NCBI GenBank assembly: GCA_007280345.1
Contig: QYQD01000026.1
Coordinates: 1-44,905, forward strand
DNA: 44,905 nucleotides
Source: Deltaproteobacteria bacterium
GTDB taxonomy: Bacteria; Desulfobacterota; QYQD01
Direction: 5' to 3'
Part shown: positions 7,100 through 15,582 of the stretch, piece by piece
Layout of the letters: every line of letters begins with the position of its first letter
How positions within the stretch are numbered: position 1 is the stretch's first letter
Translations under genes and position numbers: made by a program
The notes under the pieces: model-generated
The model's database searches: none
What the model saw: the letters and a program-made list of their open reading frames with translations, nothing else
What the model was told of the DNA's origin: nothing

Positions 7100-7894
7100 T
7101 TAATATCCTTTCTTCAAATACAGGAGAAATTCTCTATTGCCCTTGGCGCCCAGAATGGGCGACTCAATAAGACCTATGGGAATCAGGCCGATGTCTCCCG
7201 CAAATGTCTGTATTTTTTCAGTCGACTGCATCTGAAGCGCCGGGTCACGGACTATGCCCCCCTTCCCCACCTGTCCTTTTCCAACCTCAAACTGAGGTTT
7301 AACCAGCGCTACTATCTCCGCCTGCTCTTTTAGCAGGGTAACGACTACCGGGATAACCTTGGTCAGGGAAATAAAGGATACGTCTATGACCACTATGTCC
7401 GCTTTTTCGCCTATGTCTTCCGGCCCCAAGTAACGAATATTTTTTCGCTCCAGAGATATGACGCGCTCATCCTGTCTAAGCTTCCAGTCGAGCTGCCCAT
7501 ATCCCACGTCTATGGCATAGACCCGCCGGGCCCCATGCTTCAGGAGGCAGTCCGTAAACCCGCCCGTCGAGGCCCCGACGTCAATAGCCACCCTGCCCTG
7601 GATGTCTATACCAAAGGCCTTTATGGCCTCCTCTAACTTTAGACCGCCCCGGCTGACATACGGTATGTCAGGCTCTTTCAATAAGATATAAGCATCCACC
7701 GGCACCATAGCCCCGGCCTTGGTTACCGGGACCCCATTAATCAGAACCGATCCCGCCATTATCAGGGCCCGGGCCCGCTCCCGACTCGAAACCAGACCTT
7801 GATCCACAAGTATCTTATCCAGCCTCTGTTTATGGAGATGTTTTGACAGGCGTTCAGCCATCAGCTTGGTAGCCGCAGGCTTTAGCCTGCGCAT
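7100..7894 (-). CDS. tlyA: TlyA-family rRNA (cytidine-2'-O)-methyltransferase
   Basis: An S4-domain RNA-binding region (RLDKILVDQGLVSSRERARALI, GSVLINGVPV) is followed by a SAM-dependent Rossmann methyltransferase with motif I DVGASTGGFTDCLLKHGA and VYAIDVGYGQLDWKLR. This order is diagnostic of TlyA/hemolysin-A proteins, which 2'-O-methylate rRNA; the length of 264 is normal. The ATG at 7894 overlaps the dxs stop (TAATG) with AAAGG upstream, so it is probably translationally coupled. The first 11 residues ([11 protein letters not shown]) come from a dispersed palindromic repeat, so the family's natural start is likely the Met at 7861 (MAERLSKHL). It is the last gene of the xseB-ispA-dxs-tlyA series. 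Confidence 0.93.
   Translation of the reverse strand: MRRLKPAATKLMAERLSKHLHKQRLDKILVDQGLVSSRERARALIMAGSVLINGVPVTKAGAMVPVDAYILLKEPDIPYVSRGGLKLEEAIKAFGIDIQGRVAIDVGASTGGFTDCLLKHGARRVYAIDVGYGQLDWKLRQDERVISLERKNIRYLGPEDIGEKADIVVIDVSFISLTKVIPVVVTLLKEQAEIVALVKPQFEVGKGQVGKGGIVRDPALQMQSTEKIQTFAGDIGLIPIGLIESPILGAKGNREFLLYLKKGY
7868..7891. repeat. Dispersed palindrome CGCAGGCTTTAGCCTGCG, copy 2
   Basis: This is the same 24-bp unit as at 2164-2187, inverted in orientation. It lies within the first codons of tlyA, where it encodes a short non-homologous leader and forms a hairpin directly after the dxs stop codon. Confidence 0.75.
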
Positions 7895-9891
7895 TAGCCT
7901 TTCAGTAAAGATAAACCGGCCTCGGCTATGGATTCCGCAGTCAAGCCATATCTCTCGCGAAGCTTCTTTTGACTGCCATGCTCCACAAAACGATCCGGGA
8001 TGCCTATTCGTTTTAAGGGCTTATTTAGGATATGACGGCGTTCAAATAGTTCCAGGATGGCACTGCCGAATCCACCGTCCAGGACGTGTTCTTCTACGGT
8101 CAACACGGCCTTGCTTCGTTGAGCCCTTGAGACGATAAGTTCCTCGTCCAGGGGCTTTACAAACCGGGAGTTGACCACAGCGGCGCTAATCCCTGATTCT
8201 GCCAGTAACTTTGCGGCTTGAACAGCCGTATTGACCGTGACCCCGATCGCCAGTATCAAAATATCGTCGCCTTCCCGTAAAACTTCGGCCTTGCCGATCG
8301 GTATGACGTTCAGGCGCTGATCCAGGGGGATGCCCTCACCGGCTCCCCTCGGGTAGCGCACGGCGGCCGGACCCGGATGTTTAACGGCCGTATAAAGCAT
8401 ATGCTGGAGTTCATTCTCATCCTTAGGGGCCATAACTACCATATTAGGCAGGTGCCGCAAGTAGGCAAAGTCGAAGAGCCCATGATGAGTAGGCCCGTCT
8501 TCGCCTACAATTCCACCCCGGTCCAGGGCAAAAGTTACCGGTAAATTAGAAAGGCAAACGTCATGGGCTATCTGGTCATAGGCCCTTTGCAGGAAAGTGG
8601 AATAGATAGCCACAACCGGTGACAGGCCCTCCGAGGCCAATCCGGCCGCAAAGGTCACGGCATGCTGTTCGGCGATACCCACGTCAAAAAATCTCTCAGG
8701 AAATTTCTCGGAGAAATCATTCAGCCCGGTGCCCTCCGGCATGGCCGCAGTAATAGCCACAACTTTTTTATCTTCAGACGCCAGTCTTATGAGCGTATTT
8801 CCAAAGACCTTGGTGTAACTCATAGGAGAGTTGAGGTTGACTTGAATCTCCCCGGTCTCAATATCAAAAGGTCCCACGCCATGGTAAAGGTCTGGCCTAT
8901 CCTCGGCTGGTTTGTACCCCTTGCCTTTTTTTGTCAATACATGCACCAGCACCGGTCCCTCAAGATGTTCCAGGTTGCGTAAGATCGGGATGAGTTCTCC
9001 AAAATCATGACCGGAAATGGGGCCGATGTATTCAAATCTCAGGGCCTCAAAGAGCATCCCGGGCGTGAAAAATCCCTTGAACGATTCCTCTACCTTCTTA
9101 AGGACATGGATTATATTCTCTCCCACCCCGGACAGTGATTTCAGCCTCCGCTCCACGTCTTTCTTAAACCTTACCATGGTGCGTCCGGTGAGTTTGCGGC
9201 TGAGATACGCCGAGAGGGCCCCGACATTCTTGGATATCGACATCTCATTGTCATTCAGGATAACGATCAGGTTCTTATCCAGGTGTCCGGCCTGATTCAA
9301 TCCTTCGAAGGCCAATCCGGCGGTCATAGACCCATCACCGATGACGGCAATAACCTTGGCCTTTTCTCCTTTAAAGCATTTAGCCGCCGTGATGCCTAAC
9401 GCCGCTGAAATGGAGGTGCTGCTATGGCCGGCGTCGAACGCATCATAGGCGCTTTCGGCCCGTTTAAGAAAGCCGCTGATTCCTCCATCCTGGCGCAGGG
9501 TGTGAAACCGGTCCCGGCGGCCGGTGAGGAGCTTATGGGCATAGGCCTGATGGCCCACATCCCAGATGATCTTGTCGCGCGGAGTATCAAAGACATAATG
9601 CAGGGCGATGGCCAGTTCCACAGTCCCAAGACTTGAGGCCAGGTGGCCGCCATTCTTAGAGACCGTTCGGATTATCTCTTCCCTTATCTCCTGGGCCAGA
9701 AGGGTTAGTTGATTCTCGTTGAGGGACTTCATGTCTGCCGGGCTATTAATGCGAGGGAGTATCGGAGATATAATCACTTCCGCCTCCTTTTCATCGTCGA
9801 TCGGCCTGCCTTTAGCGGAGGGTGTTTTTACCCGCTTTTGAGAGACACCTTGCTTCAAATCCATCCCCTGTGCTACCGCCATCTCTCCCAC
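7894..9891 (-). CDS. dxs: 1-deoxy-D-xylulose-5-phosphate synthase
   Basis: Condenses pyruvate and glyceraldehyde 3-phosphate to DXP, the first step of the non-mevalonate isoprenoid pathway, using thiamine diphosphate. The ThDP site is seen in [19 protein letters not shown] ... LNDNEMSIS. The substrate His region ([14 protein letters not shown]), the transketolase pyrimidine domain ([19 protein letters not shown]) and the C-terminal domain are complete. At 665 residues it is about 40 longer than usual because of an N-terminal extension before [13 protein letters not shown]. The track start is a GTG at 9891; the ATG at 9882 is equally likely. It sits between ispA and tlyA, so isoprenoid genes are clustered. 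Confidence 0.97.
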   Translation of the reverse strand: MGEMAVAQGMDLKQGVSQKRVKTPSAKGRPIDDEKEAEVIISPILPRINSPADMKSLNENQLTLLAQEIREEIIRTVSKNGGHLASSLGTVELAIALHYVFDTPRDKIIWDVGHQAYAHKLLTGRRDRFHTLRQDGGISGFLKRAESAYDAFDAGHSSTSISAALGITAAKCFKGEKAKVIAVIGDGSMTAGLAFEGLNQAGHLDKNLIVILNDNEMSISKNVGALSAYLSRKLTGRTMVRFKKDVERRLKSLSGVGENIIHVLKKVEESFKGFFTPGMLFEALRFEYIGPISGHDFGELIPILRNLEHLEGPVLVHVLTKKGKGYKPAEDRPDLYHGVGPFDIETGEIQVNLNSPMSYTKVFGNTLIRLASEDKKVVAITAAMPEGTGLNDFSEKFPERFFDVGIAEQHAVTFAAGLASEGLSPVVAIYSTFLQRAYDQIAHDVCLSNLPVTFALDRGGIVGEDGPTHHGLFDFAYLRHLPNMVVMAPKDENELQHMLYTAVKHPGPAAVRYPRGAGEGIPLDQRLNVIPIGKAEVLREGDDILILAIGVTVNTAVQAAKLLAESGISAAVVNSRFVKPLDEELIVSRAQRSKAVLTVEEHVLDGGFGSAILELFERRHILNKPLKRIGIPDRFVEHGSQKKLRERYGLTAESIAEAGLSLLKG

Positions 9892-9898
9892 CTACCCT

Positions 9899-10033
9899 TG
9901 ACGGCTTCGTAAAAAAGTCTTTTCACCGCTGAGCACGCAGAGTCCGCAGAGAAAAACTGTAAACCATTCAATATGTTATCTCAGCGTCCTCGGCGACCTC
10001 TGCGGTAAACTTTTACTTTTTACGAAATCATCA
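9899..10033. mobile_element. MITE-like element between dxs and ispA
   Basis: Imperfect terminal inverted repeats (left TGACGGCTTCGTAAAAAAGT; right, read inverted, TGATGATTTCGTAAAAAGT) bracket 135 bp. The interior is a second inverted pair (CCGCTGAGCACGCAGAG and CCTCTGCGG-type). There is no ORF. The outer right end coincides with the ispA stop codon. It looks like a non-autonomous element inserted in the isoprenoid operon. Confidence 0.65.
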
Positions 10034-10921
10034 CTTTTTTCTATCTAAAGTATAGTGGGCTATGGCCCGAAGGGGCTCAGCCTCGGCCCCAAACCCACGC
10101 AGGCTATCTATGGCCTCTTCAACGAGCCTACCGGCTATGCCCCTGGATTCCTCAAGCCCATAAACAGATGGATAGGTAGCCTTCTTTTTTCTTATATCAC
10201 TACCCGTAGCCTTACCCATCTCTTTTGGATCACCCTCGACATCCAGAATATCATCAATTACCTGAAAAGCCAGTCCCAGGGCCTCTCCATAACGCCCTAA
10301 CGCCTTTATCTTATTCCGACGGCCGCCCGCTATCAAGGCCCCGGCTTGAATCGAACCGGCGATAAGGGCTGCGGTCTTATGCGTATGAATGTACCGGACG
10401 GTCCCGGCATCCGCGTCTTTACCTTCGGAAGCCATATCCACAACCTGGCCGCCCACCATACCGTGCACTCCCGCGGCCCGGGCTATCACCTGGGTGGCCT
10501 CGATGGGATTGGACTTACGCCTCCCCGCATTATGTGAGACGCCGGACAGTAGTTGAAAAGCAAAAGTAAGAAGGCCGTCACCGGCCAGTATGGCCATAGC
10601 CTCTCCAAAGACCTTGTGGCAGGTTGGCGCCCCGCGACGATAGTCGTCATCATCCATAGCCGGCAGGTCATCGTGAATGAGCGAATAGGTGTGAATACAT
10701 TCCAGGGCACAGGCCACAGGTAACGCCTGTTCTATATCTCCGCCCATGGCCTCGCAGGCGGCCAGGCACAGGATTGGCCGCACCCGTTTGCCCCCCGCAA
10801 AAACGCTGTAGCGCATAGCCCGCATAACTTCCCCGGCCGGACCTTCTTCCTTTGGCAGGTATCTATCCAGGACCTGGTCAACCAACGCCCTGCGCTCAGC
10901 AATATAGGTCTTTAAATCCAC
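10031..10921 (-). CDS. ispA: Farnesyl/geranylgeranyl diphosphate synthase
   Basis: A trans-isoprenyl diphosphate synthase that builds FPP or GGPP from IPP and DMAPP, feeding quinone and undecaprenyl synthesis. The first Asp-rich motif DDLPAMDDDDYRRG is the extended bacterial IspA type. The second is VIDDILDVEGD with GKATGSDIRKKKATYPS after it. GGKRVRPILCL binds IPP. At 296 residues it has IspA length. The start is a GTG (10919-10921) directly after the xseB TAA, implying coupling. The stop TGA forms the edge of a MITE-like element. The exact chain length of the product cannot be read with certainty. Confidence 0.95.
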   Translation of the reverse strand: MDLKTYIAERRALVDQVLDRYLPKEEGPAGEVMRAMRYSVFAGGKRVRPILCLAACEAMGGDIEQALPVACALECIHTYSLIHDDLPAMDDDDYRRGAPTCHKVFGEAMAILAGDGLLTFAFQLLSGVSHNAGRRKSNPIEATQVIARAAGVHGMVGGQVVDMASEGKDADAGTVRYIHTHKTAALIAGSIQAGALIAGGRRNKIKALGRYGEALGLAFQVIDDILDVEGDPKEMGKATGSDIRKKKATYPSVYGLEESRGIAGRLVEEAIDSLRGFGAEAEPLRAIAHYTLDRKK

Positions 10922-11155
10922 TTACACATTCCCTTCCGACTCAAAGGGCTTGGTCAATAACTTACCGCCTTCGCCTTTTACCAGAAGTTCAATCTTCTTC
11001 TCTGCTTCATCAAGTTTACGGAGACAAAACTGTGAAAGTTTAACCCCTTCTTCAAATTTTTTCAACGATTCTTCGAGAGATAGATCGCCGGCCTCCAGCG
11101 CCCGGACGATCTCTTCTAACTTCTGCATGGCCTCTTCAAAATTCTCTTTGCCCAT
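10922..11155 (-). CDS. xseB: Exodeoxyribonuclease VII small subunit
   Basis: A small all-helical subunit of exonuclease VII, which degrades single-stranded DNA into acid-soluble oligonucleotides with XseA. The sequence FEEAMQKLEEIVRALEAGDLSLEESLKKFEEGVKL is the family signature. The track starts at a TTG (11179). The ATG at 11155 (MGKENFEEA) gives the usual length of about 77 residues and has a G-rich ribosome site (GGGGGGGTC). It directly precedes ispA. xseA is two genes upstream on the same strand. Confidence 0.94.
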   Translation of the reverse strand: MGKENFEEAMQKLEEIVRALEAGDLSLEESLKKFEEGVKLSQFCLRKLDEAEKKIELLVKGEGGKLLTKPFESEGNV

Positions 11156-11223
11156 TAGACCCCCCCAGAAAAATCTCAAAATTGAGATTTGGTATCAGTT
11201 TAGCTGTTTGAAAGAGTATTCTT

Positions 11224-11302
11224 AAATCCCTCCCAACCTCCCTTTTCCAAAGGGAGGAGAAACACTTCCCCCTTTGGAAAAGGGGGATTGAGAGGGATTT
11301 TG
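11224..11302. repeat. Dispersed palindromic repeat family, copy C
   Basis: AAATCCCTCCCAACCTCCC ... CCAAAGGGAGG, then TTCCCCCTTTGGAAAAGGGGGATTGAGAGGGATTTTGG, with the same internal hairpins as copies A and B. It lies between the M23 peptidase gene and xseB and may end or weaken transcription between them. Confidence 0.85.
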
Positions 11303-11372
11303 GCTCTTATAGCGCCTTGCTTAGGCATATTTTTCAAAAACCTAAAGTGTTACAAGATTTGAAATTTGAAAT

Positions 11373-12257
11373 CTATTTGTCAGCAATCATAGCCGTGGCC
11401 TCGATGAGGGATAGCGGGTCCACCCTTGCGCCACAAATAACCGCGCCCCAGTGCAGATGCGGCCCGGTAGCCCTTCCTGTAGCCCCTACTTCTCCAAGTG
11501 AATCTCCTTTGGCCACCTGCTGCCCTTCTTTCACCGCCGCTTTTGAGAGGTGACAGTATATAGTAAACACCCCCTGGCCATGATCCAAAATAACCGTACT
11601 GCCCAGGAGATAAAAATCACCGGCCAGTGCTATACGTCCACTGTTCGCACAACGGATCGGCGTCCCCTCTGTTCCCCGGATATCAACACCCAGATGACGA
11701 CTGCGCTCCTCGCCGTTTAAGATGCGCCTGCTGCCGAATAAACCGACGATATCACCCGCCACGGGTTTAATAAAACCTCCGTTCCAGAGCAGAGACGCGC
11801 TGGTTTTCTCAAAAACCGCATCTACGGCCTTCTTTTCGTCTTGTATGCGCTTAAGTATTTCCTCTGGAAACGTAACCATCTTTTCAGGCAAGGTAAGTTC
11901 CTCTACAGGAAACTCATAGGGTTGCACCTCCACCTGGATGGTTATCACCTTCTTTGTACCATGATGGACGTGCTGATACTCGATGGTGAGCGGATATTTC
12001 CCCGGCGGTGTGGATATGTCCACCGGTAGTAAGGCCGTCAGTCTTCCCAAACCGGGGTGAAAATAAACCGGACGACCAAGAAAGGCGCCCGCCTTAGGCG
12101 GGGTAGCAGGTACATCGCTAATAGAAAAGAGACCTACCTGCCCTATGGCCAGCTTAGCCGGGTGGAGGCTCCAGACGTGACTTTCATCGGCATAAGAAAC
12201 CGTCCCCGAAAAACCAATCGCCAGGAAAAAATAGAGAACAAAAATAAGCGCTTTCAT
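11373..12257 (-). CDS. Secreted M23-family metallopeptidase (LytM domain)
   Basis: A signal peptide (MKALIFVLYFFLAIGFSGTVSYA) is followed by an Ig-like/beta N-terminal region (residues 25-130). The C-terminal M23 domain has RHLGVDIRG (His and Asp zinc ligands) and GPHLHWGAVICG (HxH). These zinc endopeptidases cut peptidoglycan cross-bridges in the periplasm or act in division and secretion. The ATG at 12257 overlaps the xseA stop as ATGA, so translation is coupled. The longer track start (12281) adds eight residues before the signal peptide and is unlikely. All core ligands are present, so it should be active rather than an EnvC/NlpD-type regulator, though substrate is unknown. Confidence 0.93.
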   Translation of the reverse strand: MKALIFVLYFFLAIGFSGTVSYADESHVWSLHPAKLAIGQVGLFSISDVPATPPKAGAFLGRPVYFHPGLGRLTALLPVDISTPPGKYPLTIEYQHVHHGTKKVITIQVEVQPYEFPVEELTLPEKMVTFPEEILKRIQDEKKAVDAVFEKTSASLLWNGGFIKPVAGDIVGLFGSRRILNGEERSRHLGVDIRGTEGTPIRCANSGRIALAGDFYLLGSTVILDHGQGVFTIYCHLSKAAVKEGQQVAKGDSLGEVGATGRATGPHLHWGAVICGARVDPLSLIEATAMIADK

Positions 12258-13594
12258 TCCATCACCTTTTCCACCCGGCAAAACAATTTTCCTTTAGAAA
12301 GCCCCACCCTGACCTGGGAATTAATGGCTACGTCTTTTGTATCGCGCAGGATTTTTCCATCCGGCCATAATTCGGTTATGCTGTAACCCCGGCCAAGGAT
12401 GGCCAGAGGGTTAGCGCCTTCCAGACGGGCCGCGAGTTCCCGGAAGCGGGCATCCTGCTGCGCCAGATGCTGCCCTGTTTTTACCTCTAATTCTCTTCTT
12501 AAGGTATCCACTCTGAACCGGGCCGTCCGTATCTGTTCACGTGGATGGCGCTCCCCAAGGCGAAGGAGATAGCTGTAGAGCAAGCGGTGCAGGCTTTGTA
12601 TCTGACTTAAAAGATTATGCCTCATCTCCAGGCAGAAAGTATCTACCTTCAGACGGCCGTCCTGAATGCGGCCCCTTACCCTGGCCAATCTCGTTATAAA
12701 ATGGGCCAGCCTTTCTTTAAAAAGGGCGTGTTCTCTCCCCGCCGCCCTGGTAAGACGGAGCTGCAACATGCCGATCTGATAACTTAAATCATCCTTTTTG
12801 GGCACGACAAGTTCGGCCGCAGCCGTAGGGGTAGCCGCCCGGATATCGGCCACAAAATCGGAAATAGTAAAGTCGATCTCATGCCCCACTGCGGAGACTA
12901 CCGGAATTTTCGAGGTAGAAATGGCCCTGGCCAGGACCTCCTCATTAAAGGCCCAGAGATCCTCAAACGACCCGCCGCCGCGAGCCAGTACTATGACATC
13001 TATACCCTTCAACCTATTAAGGCCAAAAATGGCCTCAGCCATCTCCTTCGCCGCTCCTTCACCCTGCACGCGGGTGGGATATACGAGAATATTCACATTG
13101 GCGAAACGGGCGCAGGCCGTGCGCAGGAAGTCATAGAGGGCCGCGCCGGTAATCGAGCTTATGACGGCTATACGGTCAGGGAGTAGGGGCGGTTTCTTTT
13201 TCCGCTCTGCGGCAAAAAGGCCTTCCTTTTCCAGCCGTTGCTTGAGCTGGAGAAAGGCCTGCTGCAAGGCGCCAACCCCTCTTGGCTCCATGTGGTCAAT
13301 GATGAGCTGGTATTCCCCGCGTGCCTCATAAACGCTAACGCGTCCCTGGCAGACTACATACATCCCGTCTTCCGGTTGAAAACGGAGATAGCGCCTGTTA
13401 ATCCTGAAGAGCACGGTCTTTATCTGGGCGGTTTCATCTTTTAAGGTGAAATACATGGTACCGGACGAGATCTCGCGCAGATTTGATATTTCACCTTCTA
13501 CCCAGACAAAGGAAAAATTGGCCTCGACCAGGAACTTAATCGACTGCGTTAAGGCGGAAACGGTTAAAACCTTCTTTTCCGGTCTCTCGATCAT
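12254..13594 (-). CDS. xseA: Exodeoxyribonuclease VII large subunit
   Basis: Catalytic subunit of exonuclease VII. It has an N-terminal OB fold (FSFVWVEGEISNLREISSGTMYFTLKD) and the exonuclease core (IAVISSITGAALYDFLRT, VLARGGGSFEDLWAFNEE, VSAVGHEIDFTISDFVADIRAATPTAAAE). A long helical region binding XseB follows, then the C-terminal segment ILGRGYSIT. At 446 residues it has the usual length. It is the first gene of the minus-strand run xseA-M23-xseB-ispA-dxs-tlyA. The 313-bp gap upstream would hold its promoter, but I see no strong one. Confidence 0.97.
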   Translation of the reverse strand: MIERPEKKVLTVSALTQSIKFLVEANFSFVWVEGEISNLREISSGTMYFTLKDETAQIKTVLFRINRRYLRFQPEDGMYVVCQGRVSVYEARGEYQLIIDHMEPRGVGALQQAFLQLKQRLEKEGLFAAERKKKPPLLPDRIAVISSITGAALYDFLRTACARFANVNILVYPTRVQGEGAAKEMAEAIFGLNRLKGIDVIVLARGGGSFEDLWAFNEEVLARAISTSKIPVVSAVGHEIDFTISDFVADIRAATPTAAAELVVPKKDDLSYQIGMLQLRLTRAAGREHALFKERLAHFITRLARVRGRIQDGRLKVDTFCLEMRHNLLSQIQSLHRLLYSYLLRLGERHPREQIRTARFRVDTLRRELEVKTGQHLAQQDARFRELAARLEGANPLAILGRGYSITELWPDGKILRDTKDVAINSQVRVGLSKGKLFCRVEKVME

Positions 13595-13907
13595 GGAGGA
13601 AAACTAGCATAAATCATCCTATATGGCAATGTAATTGCCCTTTACTGAAAACCCCTAAGCGCCGATTTAAAAAATGAGGTTATTTTTTTATTTCAATTAA
13701 TGTATAATCTCAGACCGTGAGACTATCTAGTGTTCATCCGGAAATTTCTGTTTCCGGATTCAAGCTTTCAGCGATTAGCTGTCAGCATGTTTGTTATCCG
13801 TTATCCGTTATCCGTTGTCCGACATTTTCTTTCGGTAAACGGTCAACAGTGAACGGTGGACCGGCTTCATGCCGATAGCTGAATGCTGTAAACCAACCGA
13901 GGAGAGC
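13595..13907. other. Intergenic region between xseA and the rml operon with hairpin and octamer repeats
   Basis: This divergent gap holds a TATAAT at 13703-13708 without a clear -35. It also has an inverted repeat ATCCGGAAA/TTTCCGGAT near 13737-13760 and a tandem octamer GTTATCCG repeated about four times at 13792-13822. The longer RmlA start offered by the track (13869) lies in this region and is not supported. Confidence 0.5.
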
Positions 13908-14984
13908 ATGGAAAACATAAAGGCCCTGGTCCTTTCCGGCGGGAGGGGAACCAGACTGCGGCCGTTGACGCACACTATGGCCAAGCAGCTTGTGCCCGTG
14001 GCCAATAAACCCATACTGGGCTATGTCTTTGAACATATTAAGGAGGCCGGCATAAAAGATGTCGGGGTTATCGTGGCCCCCGAAACCCAGGCAGAGGTAA
14101 AGACCTATCTGGGCCATGGAGAAAAATGGGACGTGAAGATTACTTATATTCTCCAAAAAGAACCTCTGGGTCTGGCCCATGCCGTAAAAACAGCGCAAAA
14201 ATTCCTTAAGGAATCGCCTTTTGTCATGTATCTGGGAGATAACCTCCTCGGTAAAGGCATAAAAGAGGCCCTGGACAAGTTTCGTAAGACGGCATGCGAT
14301 GCCCTCCTATTCCTGAAAAAGGTCCCTAACCCGGGGGCCTTCGGCGTGGCCGTGCTCAATGGTAAGGGACGCATTAAAAAACTCATTGAAAAACCAAAAA
14401 ACCCCCCCTCCAACCTGGCCCTGGTGGGCGTCTATCTCTTTTCCCCGCGCATACACGAGGCTATCGATCGTATCCAGCCTTCCTGGCGCGGTGAGTTAGA
14501 GATAACCGATGCCATACAGGAACTCATTAACATGGGCGCGCGGGTGGAAGGAGAGGTCCTTGACTGCTGGTGGCTCGACACCGGTAAGAAAGACGATTTT
14601 CTGGCCGCGAATACGACCGTACTCGATGACTACGTTAAACGCCAGGTCGATGGTTTTGTCGATGAAAAGAGCGAAGTCTCAGGTCGCGTCCATGTCGATG
14701 CCACGGCCAGGGTAATAAACAGCGTCATACGCGGTCCGGTCATAATAGGGCCGGGGGTCGAGATTGTCGATTCCTTCATCGGCCCTTATACAAGCATAGG
14801 CGAAGGAACCCGTATCACCAATTCGGTTATCGAGCATTCCGTTATTCTTTCCCAGGTCATTGTTGAAGGCGTCCCGCGCCTGGAAGATAGTATCCTGGGC
14901 CGGGAGGCAAAGGTTATCAAAAATCAGACCCGGCACAAGGCCCTGCGCCTCATGGTGGGTGACCAGTCACTGGTGGAGGTATGA
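13908..14984 (+). CDS. rmlA: Glucose-1-phosphate thymidylyltransferase (long form)
   Basis: Makes dTDP-glucose from dTTP and glucose 1-phosphate, the first step of dTDP-rhamnose synthesis. The nucleotidyltransferase signature is LSGGRGTRLRPLTHTMAKQLVPVANKPI at the N-terminus, with a catalytic YLGDNLLGKG. The C-terminal third is a left-handed beta-helix (INSVIRGPVIIGPGVEIVDSFIGPYTSIGEGTRI), marking the long RmlA class common in archaea and Gram-positives rather than the 290-residue enterobacterial type. The ATG at 13908 (MENIKALVLSGG) has GAGGAG before it, so the longer track start is rejected. First gene of the rml operon. Confidence 0.95.
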   Translation: MENIKALVLSGGRGTRLRPLTHTMAKQLVPVANKPILGYVFEHIKEAGIKDVGVIVAPETQAEVKTYLGHGEKWDVKITYILQKEPLGLAHAVKTAQKFLKESPFVMYLGDNLLGKGIKEALDKFRKTACDALLFLKKVPNPGAFGVAVLNGKGRIKKLIEKPKNPPSNLALVGVYLFSPRIHEAIDRIQPSWRGELEITDAIQELINMGARVEGEVLDCWWLDTGKKDDFLAANTTVLDDYVKRQVDGFVDEKSEVSGRVHVDATARVINSVIRGPVIIGPGVEIVDSFIGPYTSIGEGTRITNSVIEHSVILSQVIVEGVPRLEDSILGREAKVIKNQTRHKALRLMVGDQSLVEV

Positions 14985-15094
14985 GGTTCAGAAGGCAGAA
15001 TACAGAAGACAGAAGGCAGGAAAGCCAGAGAGCCAGAAAGCAGAAAAGCGGGAAAGCTATGAGCCATGAGTTATGAGCTAAGAGCAGGTGGAAG

Positions 15095-15577
15095 ATGACA
15101 GGTTTTAAGAACGGAATCATCGAAGGGGTCATAGTAAAGGATATTAAAAAGCATGTAGATGAACGCGGCTGGCTGGTGGAATGTTTTCGCCACGACGAAG
15201 TACCCCCAGTGATTCGTCCGGCCATGGCCTATGTCTCAATTACCCTGCCCGGCGTTGCGCGCGGTCCGCATGAACATGTCGAACAAACAGACTATTTCTG
15301 TTTTCTTGGGCCGGGCGATTTTAAGGTCGTCCTCTGGGATAATCGCAAGGAATCCCCCACGGTTAACGTTAAACAGATCATCTTCGCCGGTGAAGATAAT
15401 CCAAAGATAGTTATTGTCCCTCCCGGCGTAGTGCACGGATATAAAAATATTGGAAATACAGATGGACAGGTATTAAACTTTCCCAATCGGCTTTATGCCG
15501 GGACGGGGCGAACACAAAAAGTGGACGAGATACGCCACGAGGCGAGCGCTTTATCCCCTTTCAAAATGGACGAGTAA
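15095..15577 (+). CDS. rmlC: dTDP-4-dehydrorhamnose 3,5-epimerase family cupin
   Basis: A cupin of the RmlC type, 160 residues, about 20 shorter than E. coli RmlC. It contains DERGWLVECFRHDEVP, GVARGPHEHVEQTDYFCFLGPGDFKVVLWDNR with the expected catalytic His, and IVIVPPGVVHGYKNIG. The operon position between rmlA and rmlB supports epimerisation of dTDP-4-keto-6-deoxyglucose. Sugar 3,4-ketoisomerases and related cupins share the fold, so the exact reaction is less sure than for its neighbours. The 110-base gap before it is filled with purine-rich simple repeats. AGGTGGAAG precedes the ATG. Confidence 0.85.
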   Translation: MTGFKNGIIEGVIVKDIKKHVDERGWLVECFRHDEVPPVIRPAMAYVSITLPGVARGPHEHVEQTDYFCFLGPGDFKVVLWDNRKESPTVNVKQIIFAGEDNPKIVIVPPGVVHGYKNIGNTDGQVLNFPNRLYAGTGRTQKVDEIRHEASALSPFKMDE

Positions 15578-15582
15578 ATACT

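Noticed and set aside
10340-10365. tRNA-like TTCGAATC-type string
   Set aside because: It lies inside ispA coding sequence and no cloverleaf can be formed around it.
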